DNA of 64,000 nucleotides from assembly GCA_033439765.1 (NCBI GenBank), contig JAULSN010000013.1:186001-250000 (forward strand). Direction: 5' to 3'. Position 1 is the stretch's first letter; each line of letters starts with the position of its first letter. Shown here piece by piece: positions 1 to 12,193 of this stretch. The DNA comes from Lasiosphaeria ovina. Its lineage: Eukaryota > Ascomycota > Sordariomycetes > Sordariales > Lasiosphaeriaceae. Below the pieces are notes generated by a model, which worked only from the letters and a program-made list of their open reading frames with translations, was not told the DNA's origin and did no database searches. The position numbers were made by a program, and so were the translations under genes.

Positions 1-2103
1 CTTTGCCCCGAGAGTTTAATCGATCGAGATTGCGCGCAGCAACGACGGCTTGAAGTAGGCACACTAGCTAGGTAATCAACTTCGGGCGTAGTTTGGGCGG
101 CATCTGGCTCAACGGAGCTCACTCACTGAGATGTGGTTATCCCTTGATTACTTTGATAATTAGGCCTGAACCATACTAAAGTAGTGAACGGCTGCCAGCT
201 ATTGCCCGTCTGTTGGGTCACCATGTGACATCACCCGTGTAATCGCAACACGTCCCCTTATCGCTAGTAAGCGTGATATCCATGTCCAAGTCCAAGACAC
301 ACTGTCGAGCCGAGAAGTCGGTAGCGGGTAATGCAGAGAGCCACGTGGGATCGAGTTACACAAGCGAAGTGTTCTTTTTGACAGCTTTCCTACCAGGGAT
401 TATTCTGTAATGAATCTAATGGTTCTGAGGCGTGGTCAGATCGGCCGCTACACGCCGGACAGCTCATGTACGACAGAGGTAGCTCGACCTTTTCCGCGCC
501 CGCGACCCGCGTCCCGGCCCGGGTGCCAATTAGGTACGTAATATGTATTAACTGGCATCTTTCTGCAATGACTAGCTACTCTTTCTGCTCCTCAATCTAG
601 GGGGTCTCGTATTGCGCCTGATAATCTTTGGGATTGGTTGTCTAAACTTGCGGTCTGTCTACGGCGAAGCTGGGTTTGGGCACATGAAGCGGCAAGCTCT
701 TGCACCATTCCACCGGCACGACGAGGCGGCAATTCTTCACCCCCGTGGCGGAGGGGGGGAGGCTACAGATACCCCCCACCTGTTCCTCCTCGGGTATTCG
801 ACCTGGAAACGTTCTATTGCCGGGGCTTATGTGCGAGAGCGGCACACCAGCCATGAACATGAATTACAGGGGCAGAGGACTGACCAGTGGCCATCGCCCA
901 TCAAACTTTGGATTCCAAAGCACCGTGCCAGGGCCCTAGCCTGTGAACTGGAAACCCCAGCCAGTCCTGGGTCTCGATGGGCGCAGCATTGAAGATCATG
1001 CTCCCAGACCGCCACCGGCCTATCCTCGGGCGACACTGACTTTGTGAACCTGGAACCCGGGACACCGTGATCGCCGGCCCGTCGGCCCGCCGTTCAGGAC
1101 CAGGGATCAATTGTTGCGCATCTCGAATTTGACGGGAATTCGAGCCGCAAAAATAAAAAGGAGGAAAACCTGTGCTGCAATAGCGTGAGAGGGAGCACGA
1201 AAGTGCACAAGAACGTGAGACGAGGGCACGCAAGTCTCGCGGCCGCCTGGGTCCCATTTAGGCCGGTTGGGGGACGGGAATTGACGACTCTGTGACATCT
1301 GACAGCGGCTAGACCCTTTGGGGTATTTGTCCGCCTACCGACTGTCTAGTGACTCCAGTCCTGTGCCGCCTCTATTTTGGTGGACTCCAACAGTCGAATC
1401 GGAGTTTGTCGCCAAGTAAGCGGATACCTAGCGAGTTTCTGAAACCGGGCCATATCCACTCGATAGCATTGACAGCTGTTTCTGCGCGAGTGACTGGAGG
1501 CTCGCTTCGTTCTGCTGTTGTTACTTTAGGGCACAACTGGTGTATTTGCCGCATGTCTACGGTACTAAGCCAAACTCCGTGGAGGCTAGAACCTTCTCGA
1601 CTTGCGGGAATGCGTTTCTAGCGAGGAGCGTAGGCGTGAGCTTGTCAGCCTGGTAATTGCAATCTTGGCGATGGTGACTACCTGACGGTTACAACCCTCG
1701 GACTGCCAGTCTGGGCCCTGCCTTGCTGACCGATCAAGGTGCTGCCTTGCTGGGTACCGCAACATCTTTCCGCAGCTAGGTACAGCTGAACAACGCCAGT
1801 TCAAGATGACCCAGTACCGGGTACAGAGGCGAGAGTGTGAAAAGTTTCAGACTTTAGGGTCGCCCGACTGGACTTGCATGACTTGCATGACTTCGAACCA
1901 CTTCAGGCCCGGTGCCTAATCGCCAGGGAGGAAGGGAGCAGCACCCTCAGAAGTTGGGTTATACCTATGAGTTTCAGCAAATATAAGAGTTCAAGAGCTT
2001 TACAGAGATGTAAAGTTAAGCGACTACTGATCGGATAAAAGAGAGCAGCTGGCCATCATTTAGGTACATTCTCCTAAAATTCGGGAGTCAGGATAATTAG
2101 AGG
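1..2103. other. No supportable gene
   Basis: Only short overlapping reading frames on both strands, none with recognisable family motifs or plausible splice structure. A short tandem repeat of the nonamer ACTTGCATG lies near 1873-1892. Treated as intergenic or degraded DNA. Confidence 0.5.
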
Positions 2104-3603
2104 TCAGAGAACTGGAAAAGCCGCAGGAAAGGCGTTGCTCGGGTTATACCGCCGTTTCAGAGCCCCAAGTTTGGCGACACCTTCCTCCTCAAAGAAACTC
2201 AGGGAATTGCAATGCTCTGGCCTCGCGAAGCTCCAGTACCGGCTCTCAAGTAACGCGGTAGTCTTGCTAATCGCCTCGTGAACCGTGTTCGCCCAATGCA
2301 CCTGCTCACCAACGAAAGCTTGTGTTGAACCTTCATTCCACATCCCGGTGACTCCAAGAATGTAGTGCTCTCCACGGACGGGGTAGGACCTGTATTTGGG
2401 GCCATTTCGCTTTTCGGTTTGGCCGTGGCTGTGGTGGCAGACAATCGCAGAGGGACTTCCGAGCGGAGGCGAATTCTTCATCAAGATATCAACCACCTCC
2501 GGGGACAATTGCGAGATGGCACTGGAGTTCATATGCGCATACGCCGAAGTTGTCATATATGGCTTAAGGCTCTCCTGGAATTTTCGCATAGTCGCTGTTT
2601 CGTATGCGTGAGCATTCTTATCCATCCACAATTTCTCGGGGACTCAGTCTGACTTACTCTCCTCAACAGTATCGGCTAGCACGGTACCCAGACTCTTGAA
2701 GTTTTGGAGGAATTGCCAGCCTCTTTTGATGCTCTCTTCTTCTCCGTCGGCATCGAGTTCAGGGTCCGCAATCCACGACCACAAAAAGATCATGATCGGA
2801 GCTTCAGGAGTTGTTGCAATCATAAACTCCCCAGTGTAGTTGGGCGGCAGCGTTCCGTCGGTACTCATTCTATACAACCCTTCGCCTAAGATGGTCTTGG
2901 CATCTTGGAGAGGGAAGGTGATCATGCCTGCCAGCTGCCGGGGCCGGGGACGTACTCTCAGCCTCAGCTCCGATATGACGCCAAAGTTGCCCAGACCAGC
3001 ACCTCGAACAGCCCATAACAACTCGGGGTCGTTGTCTGTGTCTACTGGAATTCCAGAGGGCGTGATCAGGCGGGCGCCAACGACGTTGTCTGCACCAAGC
3101 CCCCAAGGTCCGCTAGCCACACCATATCCACCGCCGCACGCCCATCCAACCATGCCAACATCGTGACACCACCCAGTGCCCGTTGTCAGACTGAAAAGGT
3201 CAAGGGCTCGCAGCAGAGAGGCCCCTTTGACGCCCGCGCCGATTGTAACAGCTTTGGAGTCAGCAGAGAGTCGGATATTATTCAGTTTACTGACGTCTAG
3301 CAGCGCGACGCCCTCAAGAACATGCCGGCCATGGATATCATGCCCCCCAGAGCGGATGGTCAGGGGAATGGGAGGAGTCGCGGAGCTGCAGTAACGCACA
3401 ACAGTTGCGAGCTGTGCCTCGTGAGTTGGGGTGATGATGGCAAACGGGCGAGCCTTGACGGTAGGATTAGAACTCTTGCATAGAGCGTCGTACCGTTCCC
3501 CGGCAGACACGGTGATGATCTGCAGCTCAGGGCAAAGAGCTTGAAGATCCACGAGAGACCGGACGTCAATGGAAAAGGCCGTCGCAATAGGATCGGATGC
3601 CAT
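2104..3603 (-). CDS. FAD-linked oxidoreductase, BBE family
   Basis: A berberine-bridge-enzyme-like flavoprotein that would oxidise a small substrate using covalently bound FAD. Read straight through, the frame hits a TGA at 2644-2646. A 63-nt intron at 2595-2657 (GTAAGT donor, CTCAC branch, CAG acceptor) removes it and gives 478 residues, normal for the family. The start is the ATG at 3603 in a good context (AAGATGG); the longer upstream frame opens only with TTG. His88 in RSGGHDIHG and Cys146 in GWCHDVG sit where bicovalent flavin attachment occurs in this family. The FAD-binding domain fills about residues 30-220. The C-terminal BBE element ends with KRRYNPSNAF. No signal peptide is obvious. 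The substrate is unknown. It lies 35 kb from the polyketide synthase, so membership of that pathway is not supported. Confidence 0.9.
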
Positions 3604-4657
3604 CTTGGCAGGCAATGGGCCGTGATCAGACAAGAACCAGATGTGCGATTTGGGTGAGCTAAGGACTGGGGATGATGTCTGGGAAAGCAAAAGTCAGACC
3701 ACAAGCAGTCGGTGTTGAGATATAGCTCCTGTAGGCCCTAACAAAGGACTTTGCGCCACGGCAAGTCTCCGTACTTGTTTGATCACATTAGGTAATATTT
3801 GTCAATTGAGCTCCATTGTTGAATCCAATCGGATCCGGGCAGATTTGAGAGCCTTTCTCATTGGAGAAGTCGGATCCCAAATCCGCTACCACAAACGAAG
3901 TCCCACTTCTTAGCGCTGACGGAGTTTCATCGTGAGTTCAGACTTACGGAGCAATTCCGGCCTCAATTCGGGTTCCACACTGCGGCAATCTACATTTGTC
4001 TGGTAATCTCCTCCTCCCTTGCTATGCTAGGAACTAGCAGCAAAGGGAACTGAGATGCATCACATCAGCGCCCCACAGTCTGCATCCTTCAGTGATACAT
4101 CATTACGTCTTAGGTTGCACACCTTTTCAAAGAGGGGGAGAGTTTTCGAGAACAATGCTCCACACATGCGTGGCCTTTTGAATCTGGGTCCGCATTCCCC
4201 GGTAGAGAAGGTGGATATGACTCATGCGGGTTAGTAGCTAACCTTGCTGAGACGCGTGACTGGTGAAGATGCAAGAGGAATACGACTGTTGGCGGGGTAG
4301 CAAGGGGTCATCGTCTTGGTCCAAGACTCACACACACGAGCCATACGCAAAGGTAAGTATGTTTGCATCCGTAGAGAGCCGCAATAATTTTTCTCTTCAT
4401 ATGACCACGTCGAGCAGGGACCGCGCTCGATTGATGACTCTGTTTCTTGATGGTGGCTGAACTATGGCAATAATCATATGGACAATCGATAATCTCTGTC
4501 GAGCAATTTAAGCCTCGACCTGACAGAGATGTAGACGTGAAATTTGGACTTCTAACCGGTCCAACGCCGGGCACTCTATGGCTCTACTTTGACTAGAGTC
4601 CCCTCTCTATCTCTGTTCGGTAATCTTAGAAAAACTCCAGTAGAAGGCACGAGATTC
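3604..4657. other. Intergenic, divergent-side flank
   Basis: Upstream region of the FAD oxidoreductase and downstream region of the 1037-residue orphan gene. No coding frame or RNA gene recognised. Confidence 0.5.
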
Positions 4658-7600
4658 CTAGCCAAAAAAGCCCTCTTGCAACAACCTATCCAGGTTCCCA
4701 TCACTTACAAAGTCACCCACCGAAAAAGGAATCACCTGAGTGCGCGGTACAGTGGACGACTCTCCGATCTCCGGCCCCCCGCGGTTCCTGCCGCCAGCCA
4801 GCCTGGCTCTCTTGAGAGGAGACCGGGCCCCAGTGTCTGTTTCCGCACCATGCGTTGGACTCTCTGCAGGTCTTTTTCCAAGTCTCTTACTTGACAGACT
4901 AGTATCGTGACACTCATCTCCGTCTTGTCTCTCCAACGACGGCCGTGTCGACCCATCTACCGTGCCGGAATGCCCTCCCCCCACCTCCGAGTCTGATGTC
5001 GTCAAATCGATAGTTTCCCGCGGCCCTCCCTGCCCCAGGCTGCTTCCAGGCCGTGGGCGTTTGGCGGGAATTCTGTCCGAACAGTCCAATTGCCTCGGGT
5101 GGATGGAAATCTTGGGTAGGTACTTATCCTTCGACAGGTGATTGTTCTCTGAAGGGGGTGATGGAGGAGAAGCGGCTGCGGCGTCGTCAGACTGTGGAGG
5201 CGGTACTGGTTTCTTGTAGGTGATGTACTTGATCCGGTTTCCATGCGGCATGGCGTTGACAAATTCCCTGGCCAAGCCGCAGTCTCTTCTGGGCTTGTCA
5301 TTATCGATTTCGGTATCTACCATGTACATAATGCCGCCTACTCCTTTCGGTCGCCAGAACTTTATGGGTAAAGCGTCAGACGAAGAGTCATCCGATTGCT
5401 CTCGGGTTGCTGCTGCGGCTGCCGCCGTGCGAAACTGGCTCACAAAGGCGTCGAGGTTGGCGGCCGCGGCCCCAATGTCGTGGCTGATGAAATCGTCTTC
5501 CTTGATCTTGTACCACCCACGTCGGCCCCCGCTTAGTCTATCCACTCTATGGGCTTTGAGGCAAAAATCGGCCTTCGCCTCAAGGAGCGCGTCGGGCTGG
5601 ATCCCTTCCTGGAGCATGGCCGTCGCGTTGATGACGAAAACGCAGAGGTCGGCTTGACCGGGGAACCTAGGAGAATCAGGTGCTGGTGTCGCGAGGACAT
5701 AGCTCTGGCCCTGATAACTGGGAAGCACGAGATCCGGGTACCACAGACTTGGGTGTATGAGATTCCCATGGCGTGCGAGCTTTCTGACTTCCTCGGGCAG
5801 CCAGAGCTGATCAAGTGTGTCGGACACGCGGAAGAGTGAGGACCATGGCTCGTTGCGGCCCACCTTGTGTCGTTTGTAAATGTCCAAGACAGCATTCCGC
5901 CCTTTTGGTGACGTCTGGTACTCCGTCACGACGTCCATCCTGAATAATACCTCGCCTTCTCTCTCCTCGGAATTATAAAGCCGGAAGGCCACCATGTCGG
6001 TTTCCTTATCCGGGTCCTTTGCCCCTCGTTTGCTCGAAACGGGCGTGATGCCAGTTTCAACGCAGATCCTCGCCATACAGGCCAGGAAAGTCTCCTCGGT
6101 GCCAGACAGCTTGAAGCCGACGCAAACCGACCACCGCACTGACTCGGTAGGAACGAGGGGGTGAGCATCTGCAAGCTCTCGAGGAAAACGATGAAGGCCT
6201 GCAACCTCGAGAAGAGAGTCCATGACAGACTCAGCCACAGCCAAGTAAGTTAGATCCCTGGTAGGCTCCCAGTCAGGGCTAATGTACGCCGCAGCTGTGA
6301 AGACGGCGAGGAAAATTTTATCCGGCGAATAGGCGTCTGAACCCGCGCGGTCCTTGCCCGTCCATTTCTCCTCGACAACATCAAGGGCGTCTCGCCTGAC
6401 ACGCCACGCCTTCTTTAGGCAGTTGAGAATGTTGACAGCAAGCTTTTGCGTCTCCTCGGGAGACACTGCCGTGTTGAGCAGGACCCGGAGATTGTCTTCA
6501 GTGACATAGACGCCGATGAAGCGAGATCGGACATAGCGCACATCCCGGATGACGCCAAACGGACAGTCAAAGGCCCGCATAGCGTCCTCAACTGGGGTTT
6601 GTTGACTTCTTCCAAGTGAGTTGCTGGAATTGGGGGCCTCTTGCGGCAACAAGGTGTCGTTGGTGGGTCTGGGTGCCGGCGCGTTGTCGGTAGGAACGGC
6701 TTTGGACGTTTCATTCATGTCAACTTCGCTGACGCCTGGGTTTTTTCCCACATTACTTGGCAGGGCGTTCGGGCTCGGGGTGGAGGGGCCCCGAGTGAGC
6801 TCTTTGAGAAGATTAAAGGTCCGCATAACATCGTGCCGGTATATTTCTCTTGCCCAGTCGACAATATAGTCGACGATGAGGACCAGCTGCAGCGCGGCCT
6901 GTGTGGAATTCACTGCGCCGTTCCATATCGGGAAGATTCTCTTATAACCTTGTTAGCGCGATATTCCAAAGTAGAAGGTGGTCAGGGGCCCTCACATATT
7001 TATCGGCGTTTTCCTTTCTGTCAAGATACGCTGCATACACTTCCCACTCTTGGGCATGATGAACGATGAGCCAGGTAAGCGGAGCAGCCTCCCAGTCTGT
7101 GACTGTGTGGACAGTGTCCTGCAGATTCTGCTGGAGGGACAGAAGGTTACGCATGATCAAAGGCGCCATACCCTCGAATACTGTCTGTCTGTTGCTCTCA
7201 GATGTCGATGCGTTCTGGACGGCGAGGAATGGGAACATGATGGGCACTGCGTTCGGGCCACTCTCTGACGAATTCGAAGATGCAGCCTCGAGTCCCATTT
7301 TCTTCCCGATCTCGTCGGTATCGCGAAGGCCGTAGACGTTGCAAGTTACAGAAGGCAAGGCAGATGCGCCGAACATCTGCTGGAATTCCTCTCGGTACGC
7401 AGTTGGATTTACCTCCTCGCTGCCAAAGATGGGCTTGGTGCACCGCCTTGTGCAAGGCGGGCGGGCACCTCTTTCACGACCCTGACTGATTGAATGCTCG
7501 CTGGAATACCAAGCCCTAACGCGGCACCTATGACTAATACTGACAGTCAGAATTTCGAAGAACATGAGTCCTTACGGAACACGTTTGGGGTCTGCTCACC

Positions 7601-7940
7601 AGATCACTTCGGTCGTGAGGCGAGCTAAAATGGACTCTCTGATACGTTTCCAGTATTTGTCTCGGTTCGCAGAGTCTTCTTGCATAAGACATTTCTCGGC
7701 AACTGCCGCTATATGCGTGGCGCGCTGACGAGCCTGCTGATTCCATGGGTTGAAGAGCGAGTTGATGTTGGTATTTTCTTGGTATTGCTCGATGGCGACC
7801 TGTCCAAGCTGACGAATGTGCCGAAGGGTCGCCCTGCAGTTCTCAGGCCACGAGTTGTTGTCGGCAGCAGTCAAGGGAGGGTCGAGGAAGATATTGTCGA
7901 TAGACTCGAGGTCCGACGAGTAGGGGGAGTTTGTCGCCAT
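4658..7940 (-). CDS. Orphan protein, 1037 aa, three exons
   Basis: Family not recognised. Three frames join through two introns: 7528-7599 (GTGAGC donor, TAG acceptor) and 6899-6995 (GTGAGG donor, CTAAC branch, CAG acceptor). Exons 7600-7940, 6996-7527 and 4658-6898 total exactly 1038 codons. The start is the ATG at 7940 (GCCATGG). The N-terminal third is mainly helical with no signal peptide. The middle is a compact-looking region rich in Trp and Leu. The last 200 residues are low-complexity, with proline- and serine-rich stretches and basic clusters (AKRPRPG, KRLGKRPAE, PLKRARLAGG) that look like nuclear localisation signals. An Ala run (AAAAAA) precedes a Ser/Asp stretch. The gene seems intact. 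A nuclear regulatory role is only an inference from composition. Confidence 0.75.
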
Positions 7941-8660
7941 GGCTGAGATATCTGAATGGACTGGTGGAATTGATGCTCTCGGGATTCTGAGTCTTAAAGG
8001 CCATATAACATTCACTCATTCAATTAATAAATCTGCACCTGCACTTCTGGGATGTCAATTCCAGGCAGCGAGAATGATGTAGAGCATGAGGCAGAAGGAG
8101 GCAGCCAGGCTATGCCTGGACAAGAGATCGGCAACTATTTTGGGTAAAGTACGCATAAAACCCGTGTGGCTGAAGCGAGCTTTTCATGCATTTCATTCAG
8201 CGAAGACGGCCTCAGTGATCCATACCGCAGTGCGTCCGGTTTTACGGCACACCTTTCGCGGCGCTTACTGCCCATTTTGGTTTGGTGGGGTTGGGCCAGA
8301 GTGACGCTCCAGGCCATGAAAAGGGAAGCGGATAGCGAATCATTTTTCGTGGTTATAAGCTAACAGGAGGCAGACGGTTAGGTCAAGTTTCAAGGAGAGT
8401 TTCGGCCGGCCTCTGTGGTTGGCCAGTGGTAAGGCAGACTGCCGCGGCGCAGCAAGAGATCATTCAAGGGAGGGCCGGGATGAGGTTGCCTCCAGGAGCG
8501 TGCTCTTCTTCGCCCCCAAAAGAGCTGCAACTGTAGGTCTCAACTCAACTACTGATTGCTGTTATTCTTCAAGGATCTCTTCTGTTAATCAGGCTTTCTC
8601 ACTAGCAGAATAAGAGGAGTCATACCGGAACACCAAACAAATTAACCTCCAAAGGTCACG
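7941..8660. other. Bidirectional intergenic region
   Basis: Lies between the divergently transcribed orphan gene (-) and HET gene (+), so it should carry both promoters. No clear TATA box or other site could be singled out. Confidence 0.5.
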
Positions 8661-10906
8661 ATGAAGCGCGCTCAACAACAACAACCGCAACTCGAAAGCC
8701 CGACGGCGAAAAGACGCATAGCCGCCGTCGACGCCGTCCGCAAGAGCCTCAAGCTGTGTGCGAGATGCGAAACTGTTATCGCGCGAGCGAGTGCTGCTCT
8801 TGTTCCCGCGAAAGGGGGCACGGGTCATCAGGTTGCACTCGTCAACGAATCCCAAGAAACACTGCAAACTTCAACCTGCAAGTTCTGCAACCTGTTGGCA
8901 TCTATCAAAAAAAAGTCTCTGGACAGGGAAAGATGCAGTCTGTACGCCTTCTCAGCAAACGACGTGTACGCCCGTGTTCCTACACGACTTCTTGAGCAGT
9001 CTAGGATTGAGGACACGATTCTCTTCGGCATCTTACCCTCGTTGGGATCGCGCACAAAAGTCAAGCCTTCTGACTACGTCGGTGCCGTGTCCCGGGAGCG
9101 GAAACCCGACATTTGCATCGGACCACGAAAGATCCAGCCTGGCACCTTTGACTTGGCAATTGTCAAATCCTGGTTGGCGTTTTGCGAAGCCAGGCACAAA
9201 ACTCTTTGCCTTCCGCCAGCCCGCCAGCCCCCAATGATGCGGGTCATCGACGTGGACACAGAGGACGATATGACCGCCCCAGACCCCTGCCACTATGTGG
9301 CACTGTCCTACGTCTGGGGGAAACAGGCCGCAGCAGAAAATAAGCTCAAGTTCACGCAAGTTGTCATAGACAGCTTAGCACTATGCAAGTTATTAGGATA
9401 CAAGTACTTATGGGTTGACGAAATTGTCAGTTTCGGATGTCCCCCCCCCCGACCCCGACCTGATCGTGACTGATGTTGATGTCGCCGCAGTGCATTAACC
9501 AGGACGATGCCGATATCAAGCGGATCCAAATCGGCGCAATGGATCTCGTCTACGGCAACGCGCAATTAACAATCATTGCCGCTGAGGGTGACTCTGCGCA
9601 TGGCTTACCTGGACTTGGTTCACGGCGTAGAGTGGAACAAGATAGTCTCTGCATCGGCGACACGACCTTCATTCGGACCTTTCCTCATGCGGCAGAAACA
9701 GCCCGAAATGGCAAATGGGCGACACGAGGCTGGACATTCCAGGAAGGCCTCCTCTCCAACAGGAGGCTCGTATTCACGAACCAGCAAGTTGCGTTTCAGT
9801 GCAACGGCATGCACTGTTTAGAGTCCGTTCATTGGCCGTTCGAGCTCATGCATTCAAAATCGCAGCGGAGATTTTCTCAGAGGGTGCCCAATCCCATCTT
9901 TGAGAACAGTATTGGCCGAGACTACTCTTTTGAGACTATGAGGTCGTACTTCAACCTCCTACGGCATATTGGCGAGTATAGCGGCAGGGACTTGTCGTAT
10001 CAATCGGACAGGCTTAACGCTTTTCTCGGAGTCCTCGCCGATTGGGGGAGACGCGACCCACCGATCCATCACGTCTGGGGAGTCCCGGTCATCCTGGGCA
10101 ACCTGGACATCTTGTCGCTCGTGCAACGCACCCAAGTATCTGTCAACATCATGCTGGCTGACTGGTTTCATGACAGACCCTGCAGTCGACGACCCGAGTT
10201 CCCCAGTTGGTCGTGGGCTGGCTGGTCTGGCCTGGTTTCCATAACAGAACCGCACAATGGACGGAGCAGGGGTATGAGCAACCATTTTGAGACCCTCTTG
10301 CAAAAGGACAACAGCAATGGAGCCGCAGAAAAGCAGATTGATCTTTTGACCTTTTACCGGGAGCACTCGGCTCACCGGGAATTCGCCATGGCTTCCCCGT
10401 TTCTCCGTCTTGTCGGCGTTCAGATGCTTGACATCACCTTCACATGGGTTCGGTGGACGGCGAGCGCAGCGTGGAAGCGCGCGTACTACCGAGAGGGCGA
10501 AGATGCGTCCAACCCAAAGACAGACGCTTTCAAGGACGGCCTTTACGCGAAAATTCCCTTCTCTGGGTTCACGGGACTGGTCTACTTCTATGCTGACGAC
10601 GAGAGCCTCGACCTCGCTTCGCTTCATGAGCAGTCACTACAGGCGTTTGTCGTGACACGAGCATTGACCTTCTCAATTGTGACCTTGATCGTCGTTGTAC
10701 CAAAGGGAGATAGTGATGGCCAGTATTACGAGAGGGTGGGGTTGATCGAGTGCAAGTTTTGGGCCCAGGCGCATCCCGATATCGCGTACCGGACGGCTGA
10801 CGGAAAGCTCACCAAGACTCGGCCGGGCGGCTCGTTCAGGAACGATGTCGAAGGTGTGCCATATTTGATGGATAGAGTCGGGACAGTAGATATCCGACTA
10901 CGGTAA
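8661..10906 (+). CDS. HET-domain (heterokaryon incompatibility) protein
   Basis: Predicted 726 residues from two exons, 8661-9425 and 9491-10906. The 65-nt intron (GTCAGT donor, GCAG acceptor) carries a C10 run and splits the HET core so that WVDEI joins CINQDD. The HET domain spans about residues 210-350: YVALSYVWGK at 212-221, LWVDEICINQDD at 250-261, then GWTFQEGLLSNRRL after the join. An N-terminal CxxC-type pair (LCARC, CKFCN) suggests a small metal-binding element. HET proteins act in allorecognition cell death after fusion of unlike hyphae. The C-terminal half has the YRDLVSY/PSWSWAG-type features usual for the family (here FPSWSWAGW). The start ATG follows an A-rich leader and opens a basic, Gln-rich segment. 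No lesion seen. Confidence 0.9.
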
Positions 10907-12193
10907 ATAGAAATTTGGGGAGCGAGTTCCCGGTGAACTACGACGGAGTCGCCTAGCATAGCCCACATCTTAATTAGATGTCACAAATTACGGACTTTTG
11001 GTGTATGTAGGTTCATATATTCTCATAACTAAACAAGCACTTGTATCTCATCGCAGAGGATGGCGAATCAAGACCTTCTGCATGCTGAGTCTGCCTTCAA
11101 ACGCACCTTATGGCACCTGCCGACACGCTGGTAGCCGGAAATCTAAAACCAAGACAGTTGAATAGTGCATCGGCGGTTGTTAGGGCGGCCGCGACCAAAC
11201 TTGCCGCAGGTTGTGGGTCGGGATCGGCAGGTCGACGCTAGGTTAGGTAAGAGTCAGTGAGAAGGAAAGCCTGGTGGGCGCCCGCGTGGAATGGGCGGCG
11301 GTGTGCGGGCCACGTCGTGCCAAGCGCCGGGATACCGGGGGCGAATGACGTTGAAGACACACTAACGACCACGGTGCTCGTATAGCCGTAGCCCATAATG
11401 AAGGAGTGCATGCTCATGTAAAAGTGGCGGAGGTCGCCGGGGTTGATGCCCGAGTACTCGATGCGGTACGACGCTTTGGTCTCCCTGCAGAGAGTACGGC
11501 GGGTCAGGGTCCATTGAGGGAGTGGTGAGGTCGCCATTGGCGGTGAGATAGACGGCTTTGTAAGACTGACTGTAGGTGTATGGGGTGTCATGGCTTGCAA
11601 GACGTAGGATGTGGTGAGGCCGGCGGAATGCTTGAACCGTGACCTCATAATGTCTGGTGGAAGAAGTCGAGTCAAGTAGATCACGGAAGGTACCTTCTCA
11701 GAAAAAAAGAGACGATTTATATCCAGGCACCCTGCTAAGAGTTCATGTGATCACGGTCAGATCGACCCTGACCAGAGTTGATCGAGCTTGCGCTTGACTG
11801 AGGTGTGATCTTGATGCCCACTCATTAGACCAATCAAGGCACCAGGAACATCCGCTTTTAGTGTAGACTACCCGGAGCTATCCACGTCAAATAGGATTTG
11901 TTTCCGAGATGCGTTACCGACAATGTCTAGAGTTCATGCTGCGCTTGAGACGCGCAGACGAGGGTTCAAAAATATGGTCGACATAAACTATAGGTAGGCA
12001 GTATCAGTCGTGATTTAACTGCCCACCTTACCCGCTGGAAAGCTAACGACAAATTCTATCTCAATACATGTAATGCACTGTCGAGATTGTTCGCCCAACT
12101 GCAGTAAAGAAGCGCGTCACCGGCTTTGTTGATGGCCACTATGCTACGGCACAGGACAAGGAGACCACTGGCCAGAAGTTGGGACGTGCCGCT
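10907..12193. other. Intergenic with an unresolved minus-strand frame
   Basis: A minus-strand frame at 11238-11684 encodes up to 148 residues with plausible stretches (ASYRIEYSG, GDLRHFYMSMHSFIMGYGYT), but it has no clear start or family and reads like the end of a broken gene. Nothing else is recognised. Confidence 0.35.

Noticed and set aside
2644..2646. Nonsense mutation (TGA) in the FAD oxidoreductase
   Set aside because: It lies inside a consensus 63-nt intron whose removal gives a family-length, motif-complete protein.
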